Source: Anisodus tanguticus (taxonomy: Eukaryota > Streptophyta > Magnoliopsida > Solanales > Solanaceae). From it: a stretch of DNA of 64,000 bases. The stretch lies in the NCBI GenBank assembly GCA_034509755.1, contig CM067545.1, forward strand, positions 48,043,062 to 48,107,061. The letters are read 5' to 3'. Position 1 is the first letter of the stretch, and every line of letters starts with the position of its first letter. Below are positions 19,183-31,696 of this stretch, one piece after another. The notes under the pieces are model-generated. The model was given only the letters and a program-made list of their open reading frames with translations, was not told the DNA's origin and ran no database searches. The position numbers and the translations under genes are program-made.

Positions 19183-22100
19183 ATGGCTCCATCCAGCTCA
19201 GCATCGCCGGCGTCGTTATCGAGGCCGGTAGCTCAACGGAAGGTCCGTCCATCAGCCGACTCTTCGCCGAGATACCGCCGTCGAAGGCCGCGGTTATCGG
19301 TGTCGCCGCCGCCGAAGAAATTCAGGTCGATGGTGGAGATCATGAAAGTAGCGAGGCGTGTGGAGTTTCCGCGGAACAACGACGGAGACGACGGCGATGA
19401 CGACGGAGAGGAGGAAGATGACGGAGATGTTGTGTGTGAGCAATGTGGCTCAGGTGAAAGGCCGGAGGAGCTGTTGTTGTGTAATAAATGTAACAAAGGG
19501 TTTCATATGTTATGTCTTCGTCCAATTGTAGTTCGTGTACCTGTTGGACAATGGGATTGTCCTCATTGCTCTGGTGATCAACATCGCACAATCAAAAGTA
19601 TGAATAAAGAAAGTCAAATTAATGAAAAAATTGATAATTTTTAAATATGAGTCGAAATAAAATGCAATGATAGTGTTTTTTGATGTATCGTGTGTAAGTG
19701 GAAGTGTGTGATCATGCAAGTGATAAAATGAGATATTTATTAATTATGTTTTTGTGGAATTTTTAGGTTTTTTGCAAAAGAAGATTGTTGATTTCTTTCA
19801 GATTCAGAAAGAGAGTCAAATGGTGGTAAAATGTACATCTGCTCAAGGTAAATGAAAAGATGTGATCTTTATATCGGAATAGGTTATGTAAACACAATGG
19901 AGATCACAATCAAATGTTTAGGTGTTTTACTTGATGTCTATGTATGTTTGTTATACAACTAAGTTTTGTTTAGAGCGGATTCGTTGATGTCTATGTATTT
20001 TTGTAATCCGAAGTTTTGTTTAGAGCGTAATAGGGACGTAGGATTCATTTAGCACAATAGGAATCCAAGCCCTCGAAACTTAAGCAAGAGATGTGGTTAT
20101 TCTATTACTAAAAAAGAACCTACTCAAAGGAGGGGGTGGAGGAGGACATGAATCTTGCCCTCGTAAACCTAGAGAGGGAAGCACAAATTCATCCCTTTAG
20201 TAGCGAGTGAGTACTTCTTTTTTCCGATTTTCCATCCACTCTCTAGATTCATATTGATCAATAGATCTCCGCATCCTGCCAGTTCTCTAAGTAGACTTAC
20301 TCTATGTAATTTATGTTTTGGTTGCCAGAGTTCGTTTTTCTGTTTGCTATTTTGATATGGATTAGTTTTCCGATTATTATCTTTTGTTTCTATTTTTAGT
20401 TTCAAGTTGGTGAATTGATGATCTTAGTGTTAATGATGTATCGGATCAACATTAATTATCTCTAAATTTGATGCCGGGAACAAAATCCTACAGTTTATCA
20501 TTGTGATCAAATGAATTTTGCTAATAATTTGTCTTTTTGTCTTTGCAGTATAGGTTTTGTCTGAGGTCATTTGATAATCTAAAGCTATTTGCAAAAAAAG
20601 AAATAGAAGTGTAATCTCCGAGTTATTTTGAAGGAACCATAAGTTACCGTTCTTCTCTTAATTGATCCTTTGAATTGGATAACCCATTAAGTTATAAGAT
20701 TACTCCATCATAACGATACTTGCCTTTTCTTTTCGGTCGTTTGGTAGGTTATTAAGGTTGTTCAATTTTATCTCACTTTAGTCATTATTTTTCTTAATGA
20801 GTAAATCGATTTTGAACACAAAAGGTTTCTGCTTTCTGAACAAAATTTCCAAGCAAAAAAAGATTTTAGTTGACAAATCATTACTTTCTTAGATGGTCTA
20901 GTGTCTAAATCGTGACTGTTGCCATTGTGATAGAGTTACACTTGTGCATTTATGAAAGAAATTTAACAATTATATGCTTGTCTTTAGAGTATAAATGCAG
21001 TATATGCTTGTCTTTAGAGCATTCTATCTTTTTCCACATCCAGCAACTAGTTTGGATTGAGGCTTAGTTGGTGTTGATTAATATATCCTTTGACGAACCA
21101 CTCATGTATGATGTAAGTATCATGCTTGCTGGAATCAATCATGCAACTAGTTACTAAATTTATTAAGGATGATTCATCCTTATTAACAAAAGGATGATTT
21201 GCATATTTCAGTTAATAATATAGTGTGATAGCACTAGTTAGCTCAGAAATTGTTTGGTAAAAGTATGAATCTATGCTTGTCAATTCATTGATATGGTTTT
21301 GTTGCTATAATTCAGTAAAGAATTTATGACTTGTATTGAAGAGATTTTACACTTTATTGTGAGTAGATTCGTTTTCTAATCTCAGAGGTTTCCCTAGATA
21401 TACTTTGCTAAGAGATCCCTGCAATCCATTCCAAGCTAGTGGATTTTTTTCCTTAACTTTTAAAAGAAGGTATTGTTAGTTTCTGATTTTCCATCCTTCC
21501 CGGTCGACTTTGTCAGTAGATATCAGGAAACGTCGGAAGCGACCACTAGTTTTCTACAAGAGACGCAGAAGGCTATTGCCATTTACTCCAACAGAAGATC
21601 CTGACCAGAGGCTAGTTCAAATGGCATCTCTTGCTTCTGCACTGACAGCTCTCGATATGGAATTCAGTGATGAGCTAACTTACATGCCTGGCATGGCTCC
21701 TAAATCTGCTAATTGTGCCAAGTTTGAAAGCGGTGGAATGCAGGTTTTCTCTCGGTCTATTCTATAGCTCTTTGAATGTTATAAGGTATTAGGTCATACT
21801 TCACCATGCAATTTTTTCCTTTTTTATCAGGTTCTCTCAAAAGAAGATACTGAAACTCTGGAGCAGTGTAGAGCTATGTATAAAAGAGGGGAATGCCCTC
21901 CTGTCACGGTAGTTTTTGATTCTCGTGAGGGGTATGCCTAGTTACCTCATTTTTCTTGAGCATTTCTTGCCCAGGGTTGGCTCAAGCACATAGTAGCCTA
22001 AAGCCAAAATTTAATCGGAGGCCTTAACGTGTTTTTAAGAAAAAAATTAATATATTTTCTTATCTGAACTATATTCCTCTAGTTTTTTTGAGATGCAAAA

Positions 22101-23082
22101 TTGTTAATAATTTCTTATAATCTTTTTCTTCTAATAATTCTCTTTCAATTGCCAATCCATTTAATATTTCTTGAGACATTATTGATCTTAGATAAGATTT
22201 TATCAATTTAGTTTTGGAAAACTTTTTTCTGCTGAGGCCCCTCAAATATTAAGCAAGTCAAATATTACTTTATTCCCAATCTAAAAAGGTTTCTATCCTT
22301 TTATATGAAAAAGTTTGATTTTTCTATAAATAGTAATCCATAGTTTTCTTTTGAAAAAAAACTATAATCCTATTATTGCTAAAAACTAAGGCCCCTCAAT
22401 TTGAGGCCCTAAGGCACTTGCCTTATTTTCTACCCTTTAGAGTCGGTCCTGTTCTTGTCTGTTTGATTTATATTTGCACATGAAATGTAATGTATCTTAT
22501 TGATGCAGCTATACAGTAGAAGCTGATGGGCCTATAAAGGACCTGACAATAATAGCAGAATACACAGGCGACGTTGATTATATCAGGAATCGGCAGGAGG
22601 ATGATTGCGATAGCATGATGACCCTTATTTTAGCCAGAGATCCATTAAGAAGTCTTGTTATCTGTCCTGATAAGCGTGGAAACATTTCTCGGTTTATTAA
22701 TGGCATAAATAACCATTCACCGTAAGCCCGTAGCCTTATTCTTGCCTTCTAAAACTCGATCATTGTCCATCTTTTTCTCCTCCATAAATTTGGATTTCTG
22801 TGATATGCTCAACCAACTGTAGACAATCAATTTCAGAATCTCTGTCCTTTCATATCAAGAAATCTTATAGAAATTAAAAAATAACCAACCTACTGTTCTT
22901 GAGACTATTCCAATTTTTGCAGGGAGGGTAAGAAGAAGCAGAACCTGAAATGCGTGAGATACAATGTAAATGGTGCATGTCGCGTTCTTTTGGTTGCGCG
23001 TCGTGATATAGCTAAGGGAGAGCGGCTGTACTATGATTATAATGGATATGAGCATGAATATCCAACACATCATTTTATTTAA
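19183..23082 (+). CDS. ATXR6: ATXR5/ATXR6-like histone H3 lysine-27 monomethyltransferase
   Basis: Six exons: 19183-19597, 19767-19847, 21517-21743, 21831-21931, 22509-22721 and 22923-23082. All introns are GT-AG and join in phase to a 398-residue protein, close to the 350-380 of the Arabidopsis pair. Residues 1-60 are basic and Ser/Pro-rich, 65-82 acidic. A PHD finger spans C85 to C129. Exon 2 encodes QKKIVDFF (142-149), a PCNA-binding PIP box. The SET domain fills the C-terminal third (about 255-391) with FINGINNHSP, YYDYNGYEHEYPT and the ending HHF. In Arabidopsis these enzymes put the first methyl on H3K27 at replication forks and keep heterochromatin silent. Whether it is ATXR5 or ATXR6 cannot be settled here. 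A candidate E2F site lies just upstream. Intron 4 holds a hAT-like MITE. No defect was found. Confidence 0.95.
21972..22451. mobile_element. hAT-like MITE in intron 4 of the ATXR5/6-like gene
   Basis: Ends CAGGGTTGGCTCAAG and, read inward from the other side, CAGGACCGACTCTAAAG form imperfect inverted repeats of the hAT style. Flanks TTCTTGCC (21964-21971) and TTCTTGTC (22452-22459) are an 8-base target duplication with one change. The 480-base interior is A/T-rich without coding potential. It leaves the splice sites at 21932 and 22508 untouched. Confidence 0.72.
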
Positions 23083-23856
23083 ATGTTGTCTTATGTAGCT
23101 TTCCTACTGAGGCTAGGATCAGGAGATCTTTCTTCTTCACAACTATACAACTAGCTCGGTTAAAGCCTTTTTTTCCCTTTCTTTTATTGATTTATCAAAG
23201 TGTCGAGGTGAATGGAGGCCTTTTAGATGGAGATAGATACACCACAGCAGAGAAAATTTTGGTCAAAAGTCCGAAAAGTTTTGGAGATTTAAGTTACTAG
23301 GTAACATTACCATTTCCATTTATACATTGACACATGTAGACCTTAATCCATCCTATGTAATTGCTTCGAGCACAAAAATTGCATCAATTTTACAGAGTTT
23401 TAGACGTGACTATTATAGAATGCTTCTTTCTTTTATTGTCCATTCTTTACCATTTTTTGGTTACTGTAAAGCCATATTTGGCTGGTTACCTTTTGATTGA
23501 CAAGTTATACAGGATTATCCTTCTGCAAATCTTAGATCAACGAAGAGCATCGATGTGTCAAAATCATTTATATTGTGCATTTGCACCAGAAAATCAAGGT
23601 TTTTAAGCATCTGTAGTTTACACTATGTTCAGCATCAGATCTTCCTTCAAAAGATAGTAATTTATTTCTTCCAGTCAGTCCATGGAATGCATGAGGGTAC
23701 GGTGAGTGGTGACCATATTGATTCCGGTGGTTTCCTTATTCTCTGTTTCTGTTAACTTTCCAGGGAGCCCTAACATTCTTAGGCATCGCCGCTGCATACC
23801 AAAAAGTCCAGATACCGAAATGGACAGCTGAATGACAATGCAGAAACTGATATCTA
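23083..23856 (+). other. 3' untranslated and downstream region of the ATXR5/6-like gene
   Basis: No gene is seen. The first few hundred bases are probably 3' untranslated sequence; there are several A/T-rich polyadenylation-like stretches (for example near 23190 and 23380) but none that can be chosen with confidence. Confidence 0.4.
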
Positions 23857-24114
23857 CAGTTCTCATCACAGCTTCAGCTCATATAACATCTACTGCAATA
23901 TTAAAATCCTTTTTCTCTAAGTTGTATTGAGTGAGGCATACCTCACAGTGGATTTCCAAGTAAAGCAGGTCATAATTCCATTCCTACTCTCTGCATTGGT
24001 ACATCCTTACAAGTTGCAAGACCATAAATGTTCAGTTGAAGTGTCTTTAAGAGGAACAGGTTCCAACCAGCAATCTTCCTAAAACTTGATCTTTTTTGCA
24101 ATCATCACTTTTAA

Positions 24115-24221
24115 GCTATGTTGTTTGGGCTCTTCAAAAATGTCATTGTGTATGTGTCAGTAATGCATTTTTGCAGGAATATGGGTACAACTACAATTTC
24201 TGAGAGTTCGAGCAACATAGC
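24115..24221. mobile_element. Short foldback MITE, copy 1
   Basis: GCTATGTTGTTTGGGCTCTTC at the left end pairs with GAGAGTTCGAGCAACATAGC at the right, both ends of a small element common in nightshade genomes. The inner arms are more diverged than in the copy at 42749. Confidence 0.6.
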
Positions 24222-24518
24222 TTTTCAGCTTCACCAAATAGTAGAATTCATTACACAAATTCTTAGTATGTTTCCTTAAAGCCATAGCGTATATTTAGAT
24301 GGCCGGTGTACCATTCCCCTTCAATGCTATACTTGGCCTTAATTAACTTCTATAACAGTTCTCCGCTTTGTCCTGCATTGAACCTCCATGCAATTTGGAT
24401 CGGAGACGTTTGTTCTGTAACCTTAGAGTTTTTTCTACAACATTTGTTCCTACTGGCAAAATTTTACTTGTTGTCTTTGCTGGGACTCTCATCTTTCTTT
24501 AACGGATAAGTTGTGAAC

Positions 24519-25373
24519 TGTTAGTCTAAATCAGTCAAAACACTAACTTAAAACTTGATCTTTTTGCAATCACCAATTTTCAGCTTCACCAAATAGTAGA
24601 ATTCATTACACAAGTTCTTAATACCATTCGTTCTATATTTGGCCCTTATTAACTTTTATCGCAGCTCTCGGCTTTGTCCTGCACTGAACCTCCGTAAATC
24701 TCACATTGAAAGTCGGCATGGATTTTTCCAAAAATCCTTACACCTTCAGAAGTATCTTTACACCTCATATGTAGCTTTCGTTTCTTAAAAACTTTCAATG
24801 TGAGATTTTGTTCATATCCCCAACAATCTTCCTCTTGAGCCAATTACTACATGACCTATCACTAAGATTCATCCGAGTATGTATGGCCACCAAGGCCCGT
24901 ATGCTTCTTCTTATGTGTACGTTCCCAAACTACGGTAATAAACCAATCAGTGGATGGGAGAAAAATAATAAATCGACCCATTCCACGCTATCACGCTCTG
25001 TTGGGCTTGTTTCTTAGCTCTTCAGGCCACAACGTGAGAGCTACTTTGGAGATGGACGGGAAAAGGTAGTAAACCAACCTTTTCAGGCCATCACACTCTG
25101 TTGTACTTGTTTCTTATCTCTTCACGGGTGGCAATATGAAAGTTACTCTCTGCTATCTCCATACATGTCTAGTCGTACCATCGACTCTGATACCAGTTTG
25201 TTAGGCTAAGCCAGTCCAAAGACGATTTTAACATGGTGTGATATTGTTCGCTCTGGGAAAATTTCACACAATTTCTCCAAAGGTTTCACACCATTTGGAG
25301 TATCTCTACACCTTACATGTAACTTCTTTTTCTTATCGACTTCCAATATAAGATTTTGTTTGTACGACCAACA
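24519..25373 (-). mobile_element. TRIM-like LTR miniature, array copy A
   Basis: Two diverged terminal repeats start TGTTAG (24519 and 25199) and end with CAACA (24825 and 25373). Between them there is no coding sequence, and CGACTCTGATACCAG just before 25199 is the complement of a Met tRNA primer site, so the element reads on the minus strand. The first repeat is interrupted by sequence resembling 24060-24420. Confidence 0.55.
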
Positions 25374-25415
25374 TGAATTATCTTGGGAACTTCAAACTGA
25401 TGCAATTGCAACTGA

Positions 25416-25593
25416 AGGGGAGGCTTGGAGCAACGGCAAAGTTGTCTTCTGTGTGACCTATAGGTCACGGGTTTGAGCCATGAAAGTAGTCACTAATGCT
25501 TGCATTAGGTTAGGCTATCTACATCACATACCTTGGGATGCGACCCTTCCCCGGACCCCCCTAACGTGGGATGCTTTGTGCACCGGGCTGCCT
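25416..25593 (+). mobile_element. TS-family SINE
   Basis: The segment from GGGGAGGCTTGGAGCAACGG to CACCGGGCTGCC matches the well-known TS SINE of nightshades as I remember it: an A box GGAGCAACGG, a B box GGTCACGGGTTTGAGCC, then CTTGCATTAGG and the CTTCCCCGGACCC block. No TTG tail or clear target duplication is left. It sits between two copies of the tandem array. Confidence 0.82.
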
Positions 25594-25692
25594 TATTTTA
25601 CAGTTCTCATCACAACTTCAGCCCATATAACATGTACTGCAATATTAAAGTCCCTTTTCTGTAAGTTGTTTTATGTGGGGCATGCCTCACAT

Positions 25693-25815
25693 GTTATGTT
25701 CCTCGGACCCTTCAAAAACATTGTCCTACCCGTGTCGAATTCTTCAAAATGCATATATATTGGAGGTTTTGACACACACCCAACAGTAACTTTTAAGAAT
25801 CCGAGCAACATTAGA
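25693..25815. mobile_element. Short foldback MITE, copy 2
   Basis: GTTATGTTCCTCGGACCCTTC at the left and GAATCCGAGCAACATTA at the right are the ends of the same foldback family as 24115 and 42749. It lies in array copy B only. Confidence 0.6.
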
Positions 25816-26539
25816 CACATGTGGATATCCAAGTAAGGCAGGTGATAGTTCTTAGTCATATACTTCTATTGCTACTCCTCTGCATTGCTACATCCATACA
25901 AGTTGCAAGACCATAATGTTCAGTTGAAGTTTCATTAAGCGTAGCAGGTTCTAACCAGCTATCTTCCAAAACTATGCCAAGAAAAATATTGATTCCAATG
26001 TTGCGGGCTCCTCTCTCTGATGCAACAGAATATCGTAGTATTGTTAGCACCGGCGCTAAAGCGAGGAAGGGGTGTGTCATCATTTAGTTAGCAACGGAAA
26101 CTGGTGAAATTGACCTCAATCGCAAGTAGAAATAGAACACTACAGGACTAGTTGCTTCGATTCCACTCATGTCAGCTCATAACTTCGCTCCTCAATGTGA
26201 TGCGGAAAACATGATCTTTTTGCAGTCACCACTTTTCAGCTTCAGCAATAATAGAATTTATTACACAAATTCTTAGTATGTTTCCTTATAGCCATGTGCT
26301 CATGCCATAGAGTATATTTAAATGGCCGGTATACCATTCCCCTTCCATGTAATATTTGGCCTTAATTAACTTCTGTCGCAGCTCTCTGCTTCGTCCTGCA
26401 CTGAACTTCCATACAATTCGGATAGGGGACGTTTGTTCTATGACTTTAGATTTCTGTCCGACATTTGTTTCTACCGGCAAAATTTTACTTGATGTCTTTG
26501 TTGTGTCTCTTTTCTTACTTTAATGGGTGTGTTGTGAAT

Positions 26540-27285
26540 TGTTGGACTACCAGCCCGATAACACTCTTCACATGGTTTGATACTGTTTGCTTTAGGTAAA
26601 GTCTGCACAGTTTTTTCCCAAAAGTCCTCGCTCTATCAGAAGTATCTCTACAAATCATATGTAGCTTGTTTTCTTATCAACTTCCAATCTGAGACTTTGC
26701 TCACATACCCAACAATCTTCCTTCTCGAACTATGTACCCTTGACCTATCATCAAGATTCATGGTCTTATCTGGAGATTCACTTTATGCCACCCACATCAT
26801 CTGAGTATTGCCTACAAGATTTCTCTTGTGTGTTCGTTTCCAACCTACCGGTAAACGTAGGAAGTAGATGGGGCAAAGGTAGTAAACCAACTCATTCCAC
26901 GCTATCACACTCTATTGGGCTTGTTACTTAGCTCTTCATAGGCCACAACCTGAGTGCTACTTTGGAGATAGATGGGCAAAGGTAGTAAATTAACCTACTC
27001 ACACCATTAGCCTCTGTTGGACTTGTTTCTTAGCTCTTCACAGGCGGCAAAGCGAGAGCTACTCTCCGCCATCTCCCTACCTAGTTGTCCAGTTGCACCA
27101 TTGACTCTTGGCTCTGATACCGGTTTGTTGAGTTAAACTAGCCCAAAGACAATCTTAACATAGTGTGATATTATTTGCTTTGAGTCAATTCCACACGGTT
27201 TTCCAAAAGGCCTTACATTATTAGGAGAATCTCTAGCTTCTTTTTCGTATCGATTTCCAATGCGAGTTCGCTGGCACAACCAACC
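26540..27285 (-). mobile_element. TRIM-like LTR miniature, array copy B
   Basis: First terminal repeat 26540-26714 (TGTTGGACTA ... ACCCAACA), second about 27126-27285 (TGTTGAGTTA ... ACCAAC). GGCTCTGATACCGG before the second repeat is a primer site complement. The 400-base interior has no protein-coding potential, as expected of a terminal-repeat retrotransposon in miniature. Confidence 0.62.
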
Positions 27286-28248
27286 TAAATCATCTTGGGA
27301 ACTTCAAACTAGTGCAATTGGATTTTTGTCTTATCAAATATAGAAACTTGAGTCAATGCTCTCATTTCATCTAGATTTTTAATCTGTAGCAATACATAAG
27401 TACCATAATTGAGTCATTACATCTGTTTCCATTAGGCTGTCTTCTTATTTTTCTGTCACTTTCCATGTTACTACTCACTTGTGCTTGTGCGGCTCCTTTC
27501 TTCCCAACTATGACCAAAGAAGGAATAGGAAAAAAGTTATTGTACTCTTGTACTCTTTAGGTTTGTTTCTGTTTTGTTGACATATTTTACTAACCCCCTA
27601 TGAGTATATTCGTAGTCCTATTTAGGACTACTACTTATTACATTGAGTAGTTCCCTTGTAAATCAGAGTTTCAATACTTTGCCGTATGGAAGATTAATTA
27701 TGTCACTCAATCTGTATGCCTGGGACTTAGTTTTCTCTTTTGATCTCATTGATCTAATCTGTATCATATTAAGTTAACTTTACTCTGTTGTTCAGATTTG
27801 TTTTAATCAAATTGAATTGTTTATCTTCTGTGTGTACTTTCTATACATGTCTTACCGGTTCAATACAGTAGTAATATAGTCAATTCATGCTAGAGAGGTT
27901 CAATAATAGATAGTTCTTAATCTGTTTGCCTCAAAAACAATTAAGACAAACATAGGTCGAACTACAAAATGTAATATATTAGTAGTCTTCTGCAACTTGC
28001 TACATAGTTCATTACACAAATTCTTAGTATGTTTCCTTAAAGGCATGTCATAGCGTATATTTAGATGCAATATTCTATCACAGCTATCCGCTTTGTCCTG
28101 CACTGAACCTCCATACAGTTTGGATCGGAGACGTTTATTTTGTGACCTTAGATTTTTTTTTTTCCGCAACATTTGTTCCTACAGGCAAAATTTTTACTTG
28201 ACGTCTATGCTGGGACTCTCATCTTTCTTTAATGGGTAAGTTTTGATT

Positions 28249-28975
28249 TGTTGAACTAAACCAGCCCAAAAACACTCTTAACATGGTCTGATATTATTTG
28301 CTTTGAGTAAAGTCTTTACGGATTTTTCCAAAAGGCCTCATATATTCAGGAGTATCTTTACACCCCATATGTAGTTTTCTTTCTTATCAATTTCCAATGT
28401 GAGAATTTTTTCACATACCCAACAATCTCTCTTGAACTAAATACCAAATGACCTATCACCAAGATTCACCCGAATAATTATGGCCACCAAAGCCCACAGA
28501 CTTCTTCTTGTGCGTATGCTTCCAAGCTACAAGTAAATGTAGTAAGCCAATCAGTAGATGGGGAAAATGTAGTAAATCGACCCATTCCACACTATCACAC
28601 TCTGTTGGGCTTGTTTCTTAGGCCTTCACATGCCACAACATGAGAGCTACTTTGGAGATGGCCAGACAAAGGTAGTAAACTGACATGTTCACGCCATCAC
28701 ACTCCGTTGGACTTGTTTCTTAGTTCTTAATGGGTGGCAATATGAGAGCCACTCTCCGCCATTTCCATACCTGTTCAGTCGTACCATCGGCTCTGGTACC
28801 AGTTTAGTCTAAGCCCGTCCAAAGACACTTCTAACATGGTGTGATATTGTTCGCTCAGGGCAAATTTCACACAGTTTCTCCGAAAGGTTTCACATCATTT
28901 GGTGTATGTTTAACCTTATATATATGTAACTTCAAATATGTAAGTTCACACATCATTTTGTGCACACAACCAACA
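28249..28975 (-). mobile_element. TRIM-like LTR miniature, array copy C
   Basis: First terminal repeat 28249-28424 (TGTTGAACTAAACCAGCCC ... ACCCAACA), second about 28804-28975. The first base pairs of the second repeat are damaged. GGCTCTGGTACCAG before it is the primer site complement. Same structure as in the other two copies. Confidence 0.6.
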
Positions 28976-29271
28976 TGAATTATCAAGGAACTTCAAACTG
29001 ATGGAATTCGAATTGTCTTATGAAAGTAGTGAATCTTGTGTCAATTCTCACTTAATCTAAATTATCTCTCTTTAGCAATACGTAAGCTCCACGGTAGTGG
29101 CATCACATCTGTTTCCATCAGGCTATCTTCTTATTATCTGTCACTTCCTATGTTACTGCTCACTTGTGCTCCTGCGGTTCCTTTCTTTCCTCTATACCAA
29201 ACAAGGAACAAACAAAGGTTACTTTAGTCTTGTAGAGTAGGTTTGTTTCTGTTTTATTGATATGCTTTTTC

Positions 29272-29385
29272 TAAGTCCAACTGTGCCTGTGTGAGTTTCG
29301 CTCACATTGTTGGTCTCAAGCCTCCGGATATAGGACGAGGGTTGCGGTAGTCTGGGCAGCCTACGTAAAACTTGCCAATTCATGA
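29272..29385. repeat. Insertion present only in array copy C
   Basis: Relative to copy B, copy C has about 110 extra bases with GCCTCCGGATATAGGACGAGG and GTCTGGGCAGCCTACG. The sequence resembles a dispersed repeat common in nightshades, but I cannot name its family and see no clear target duplication. Confidence 0.4.
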
Positions 29386-30261
29386 TCATATTCATAGCCC
29401 TTCTATGTTGGACTACTGATTATTACATACGGCAGTTCCCTTGGAAAGAATATCTCTCATTCTATCTGCATGGACTTAGTTTGTATCTTGATCTCACTGA
29501 TCAAATCCGTATTAAATAAAGTTAACTTGCTCTGTTGTTTAGATTTGTTTTAAATTATAGTATATATAACTTCTCTGTGGACTTTTTATTCATATCTTAC
29601 CCTTTCTTTTGGTTGGAAAGAGTAGTATATTATATCTTAAATAATACCAGTACTTGCCATAGAGGTTCTATATAGCTTTTAATTTGTCTGTCTAAAACAA
29701 CTAATAAGACAAACATAGAGGAACCATAAAATGTAATAATATTAATAGTCATCTGCTTCTAGCTACCATAATTAGCTAATTGATTTACCATTTTGTTTTG
29801 GCCCCCTATAGTTATGTCCAACCAGTTGATCTACGAGTTGGCTGAGTAAGAACCTGCAGTCATGAATAACATTAGAGTAAGGTAACTTATCAGATAATGT
29901 CACACTTAAGATATATCAGTGTAATCAAAGGTGTTAAAAAAAGATTAAGACTACTCTGTTCAAATTCTGATATACTTGAGAATTTAACATGAGTCATGAT
30001 CTGCTGCCACTTGGCTGGTTCCGACTTCCCATAGCTGTAACCTGTAAGATGCTCATATTACATTTTTTGTAAAAAAAATTATTCATCCGGTATCTGAAAT
30101 ATATTGGTCTTACTAATCCCATTTGGCGTTGTGTATGGACCACCGAAAAGGGGAAGCCCTCTCTATCCGGAGTTTATTCAGAGTTTAAATCCGAAGGATT
30201 AATTTCTCATTCATCTTATCACACTTCTTGATAGTGCATGCTCATAATGCTAAGAAAGTTC

Positions 30262-30416
30262 AAGTTATATACACCATCAGCATAAAAATATTTGCACTAT
30301 TAGATCATTCAAAAGATATCTGCATGTAAGCCTCCTTAAAATGTGAGATTTGTAACCTTAAAAATAAGATAAATTACCCGCTACAACAGGTAAATATGAC
30401 TTGATGGTGTAAAAGT
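30262..30416. mobile_element. Foldback MITE-like element
   Basis: TATACACCATCA at 30268-30279 pairs with TGATGGTGTAAAA at 30402-30413. The 120-base interior is A/T-rich. The superfamily is unclear and target duplications are not evident. Confidence 0.4.
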
Positions 30417-31271
30417 TCTACCCTAACAATGTATATGTAAATACTTATTTGGCCACAATGTTTACACCAAACCGGTTTAACTTACCGTGGTTTAAGTAAG
30501 TCAATGAAAAATATGAACTAATTAGTCATGGTTTGACTGCTAAAAGTCTATATGCAAACATATATCATTGAATTTATTGATTTGGTGTAAACGTTCGGTG
30601 CGAATAAAATTTTACCCAGTAGTACATTCTGAAGAATAATGTGGGTACTTTATGAAACGTTTAGGTCAAAGAAAGAGAAACGTCAAAAATTTAAGTGGCT
30701 AATAAAATGTGGTTATTGACTGTTAAGGCATCTCAGCTAGTCATGGTGTGTGAAGACCGGAGTTGACATTTGAATTGTAGATATTGCAGTCTAATATTTG
30801 AAAATGTGTATATTTAGGTAAAGTCCTATTGATACATTGAATTGATATGTAGAAGACTAATGTGGTGCTGAGTTTGTGGAACTTTGCTAAAAACTCTTTG
30901 TTCTTGTTATGGATATTTAGTGAAATAATTCTTTTATATTCTCTAGTTTAAAAAAAAAATGGAAAGCAAGAATTAGAGTTTTGATCCTCCTAGATAGTAA
31001 TCTATAGGAAAATGTTGAATTTAGATTTTAAATTGACAGGTTAATGTGAGCTTTTAGTTGATACAAAACTTTATGATGACAATTAATTCTTTATTCAAGG
31101 GTTCCATCCTTTAGAACAAATAGAGACACGGCCCACAGGTAGCTCGTAAATCGTCATGTCGCACAATAGAATTCATCTAATTTAAAAATTGCACACTTTT
31201 CCATGTGAGATATTACCTTTTATAGTATGTTTCAGTAGTTGTGAACATAATGGCGTATTTATGTGATGATA

Positions 31272-31311
31272 TAGATTCACGTATACTCATGTAGATTCAC
31301 GTATACTCATG
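31272..31311. repeat. Two tandem copies of a 20-base unit
   Basis: TAGATTCACGTATACTCATG occurs twice in direct succession with no difference. It looks like a recent small duplication. Confidence 0.85.
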
Positions 31312-31384
31312 CTTTCCTCTCTAGACCATTATAGAAATGATTATTTCTTTAAAATACTTAAAGTATACATGTGTGCACTAAGCT

Positions 31385-31600
31385 TAAAGTGTCATATGGT
31401 GCAATGGTCATCAAATGCACCTCTATAAGCGAGGCTGAGGGATCAAATTTCATGTCTATCTTGTTTTACCTTTCTTTTTCTAGAATTAGGCCTATTCATG
31501 GGGGATGGGCATGTCTGGTATCTCTTTTTTTCATTTTAGTTAGGTTTCTTCCTTTTTCTTTCTTTCTTTTTGTTGTTTGATTTCTTTTTTCAATATTTTC
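31385..31600 (+). mobile_element. SINE-like sequence
   Basis: TGGTGCAATGGT resembles a polymerase III A box and GGGATCAAATTTC, about 40 bases on, a weak B box. The body ends in T-rich sequence. No target duplication was found, so this is tentative. Confidence 0.35.
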
Positions 31601-31696
31601 AAGTCCGATACATTGAAATCCTCAATTTTCTGTCACAAAAAAAAAATTATATTAATAAATCAAATGTCTATATTAAAATTAGTAGTGGAGGATGTA

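Larger units (their letters stand above)
23857..29765. repeat. Three-copy array of a roughly 1.7-2-kb unit
   Basis: Shared landmarks recur in the same order. TTCATTACACAAATTCTTAG is at 24249, 26258 and near 28011; CTGCACTGAAC follows, then a TRIM-like block, then GGAACTTCAAACT. Copy A (23857-25400) and copy B (25599-28004) also share the block with TACAAGTTGCAAGACCATAA; copies B and C (28005-29765) share about 700 bases beyond the TRIM. Copies differ by many substitutions and indels, so the array is old. A TS SINE lies exactly between copies A and B. Confidence 0.78.

Noticed and set aside
25480..25836. A 118-residue plus-strand frame
   Set aside because: It overlaps the TS SINE and a foldback element, so it is a by-product of repeats.
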